From assembly GCA_050249835.1 (NCBI GenBank), contig JBFWPT010000074.1:1-13010 (forward strand): DNA of 13,010 nucleotides, given 5' to 3'. Shown here in pieces: positions 12,602-13,010 of the stretch. The DNA comes from Miltoncostaea sp050249835. Its GTDB lineage: Bacteria > Actinomycetota > Thermoleophilia > Miltoncostaeales > Miltoncostaeaceae. The stretch's first letter is position 1; each line of letters opens with the position of its first letter. Made by a program: the position numbers and the translations under genes. Below the pieces are notes generated by a model. The model worked only from the letters and a program-made list of their open reading frames with translations. It was not told the origin of the DNA and ran no database searches.

Positions 12602-13010
<409 letters not shown>

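Overview
The window comes from a very GC-rich bacterium, most likely a deep-branching actinobacterium of the Thermoleophilia/Solirubrobacterales kind (inference, moderate confidence). GC is extreme in third codon positions, GTG starts dominate, and the rRNA looks actinobacterial. The histidine genes differ from those of Streptomyces and Mycobacterium: HisG is the short form that needs the HisZ partner, and HisA is an ordinary HisA, not the dual-function PriA.

Positions 1-8548, minus strand: one tightly packed gene string read from right to left: a class V PLP aminotransferase-like gene, murA, hisZ, hisG, hisD, hisB, hisH, hisA, hisF and the 5' part of a RidA-family gene cut by the window edge. 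Gaps are 1 nt (aminotransferase/murA) and 28 nt (hisF/ridA). All other junctions overlap, five of them by the same four bases GTGA, which indicates one transcript with coupled translation. HisZ+HisG make the first step of histidine synthesis, HisA, HisH and HisF the middle ring-forming steps, HisB the dehydration and HisD the last oxidation. hisC, hisI and hisE are not in the window.

Positions 8549-9507, plus strand: a short divergent intergenic region with a convincing promoter (TTGCGC, 18 bp, TATAAC) placed so that the transcript would be leaderless, followed by two uncharacterised genes, an 82-residue soluble protein and a 212-residue protein with one N-terminal membrane segment. The second runs 76 bp into the 3' end of xseB on the other strand.

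Positions 9432-12288, minus strand: an FAD-dependent oxidoreductase, xseA and xseB (exonuclease VII), again joined by 4-bp overlaps.

Positions 12289-13010, minus strand: the end of a ribosomal RNA operon: the 3' end of 23S, a 63-nt spacer without tRNA, 5S, and a strong terminator hairpin before the oxidoreductase gene.

Most of this is core metabolism. Points worth a second look are a MurA with Asp in place of the fosfomycin-target Cys, a hisG with no usable ATG/GTG/TTG start and with the usual N-terminal Lys replaced, the leaderless promoter with its two unknown genes, and the convergent coding overlap. No mobile element, CRISPR array or defence system was seen.
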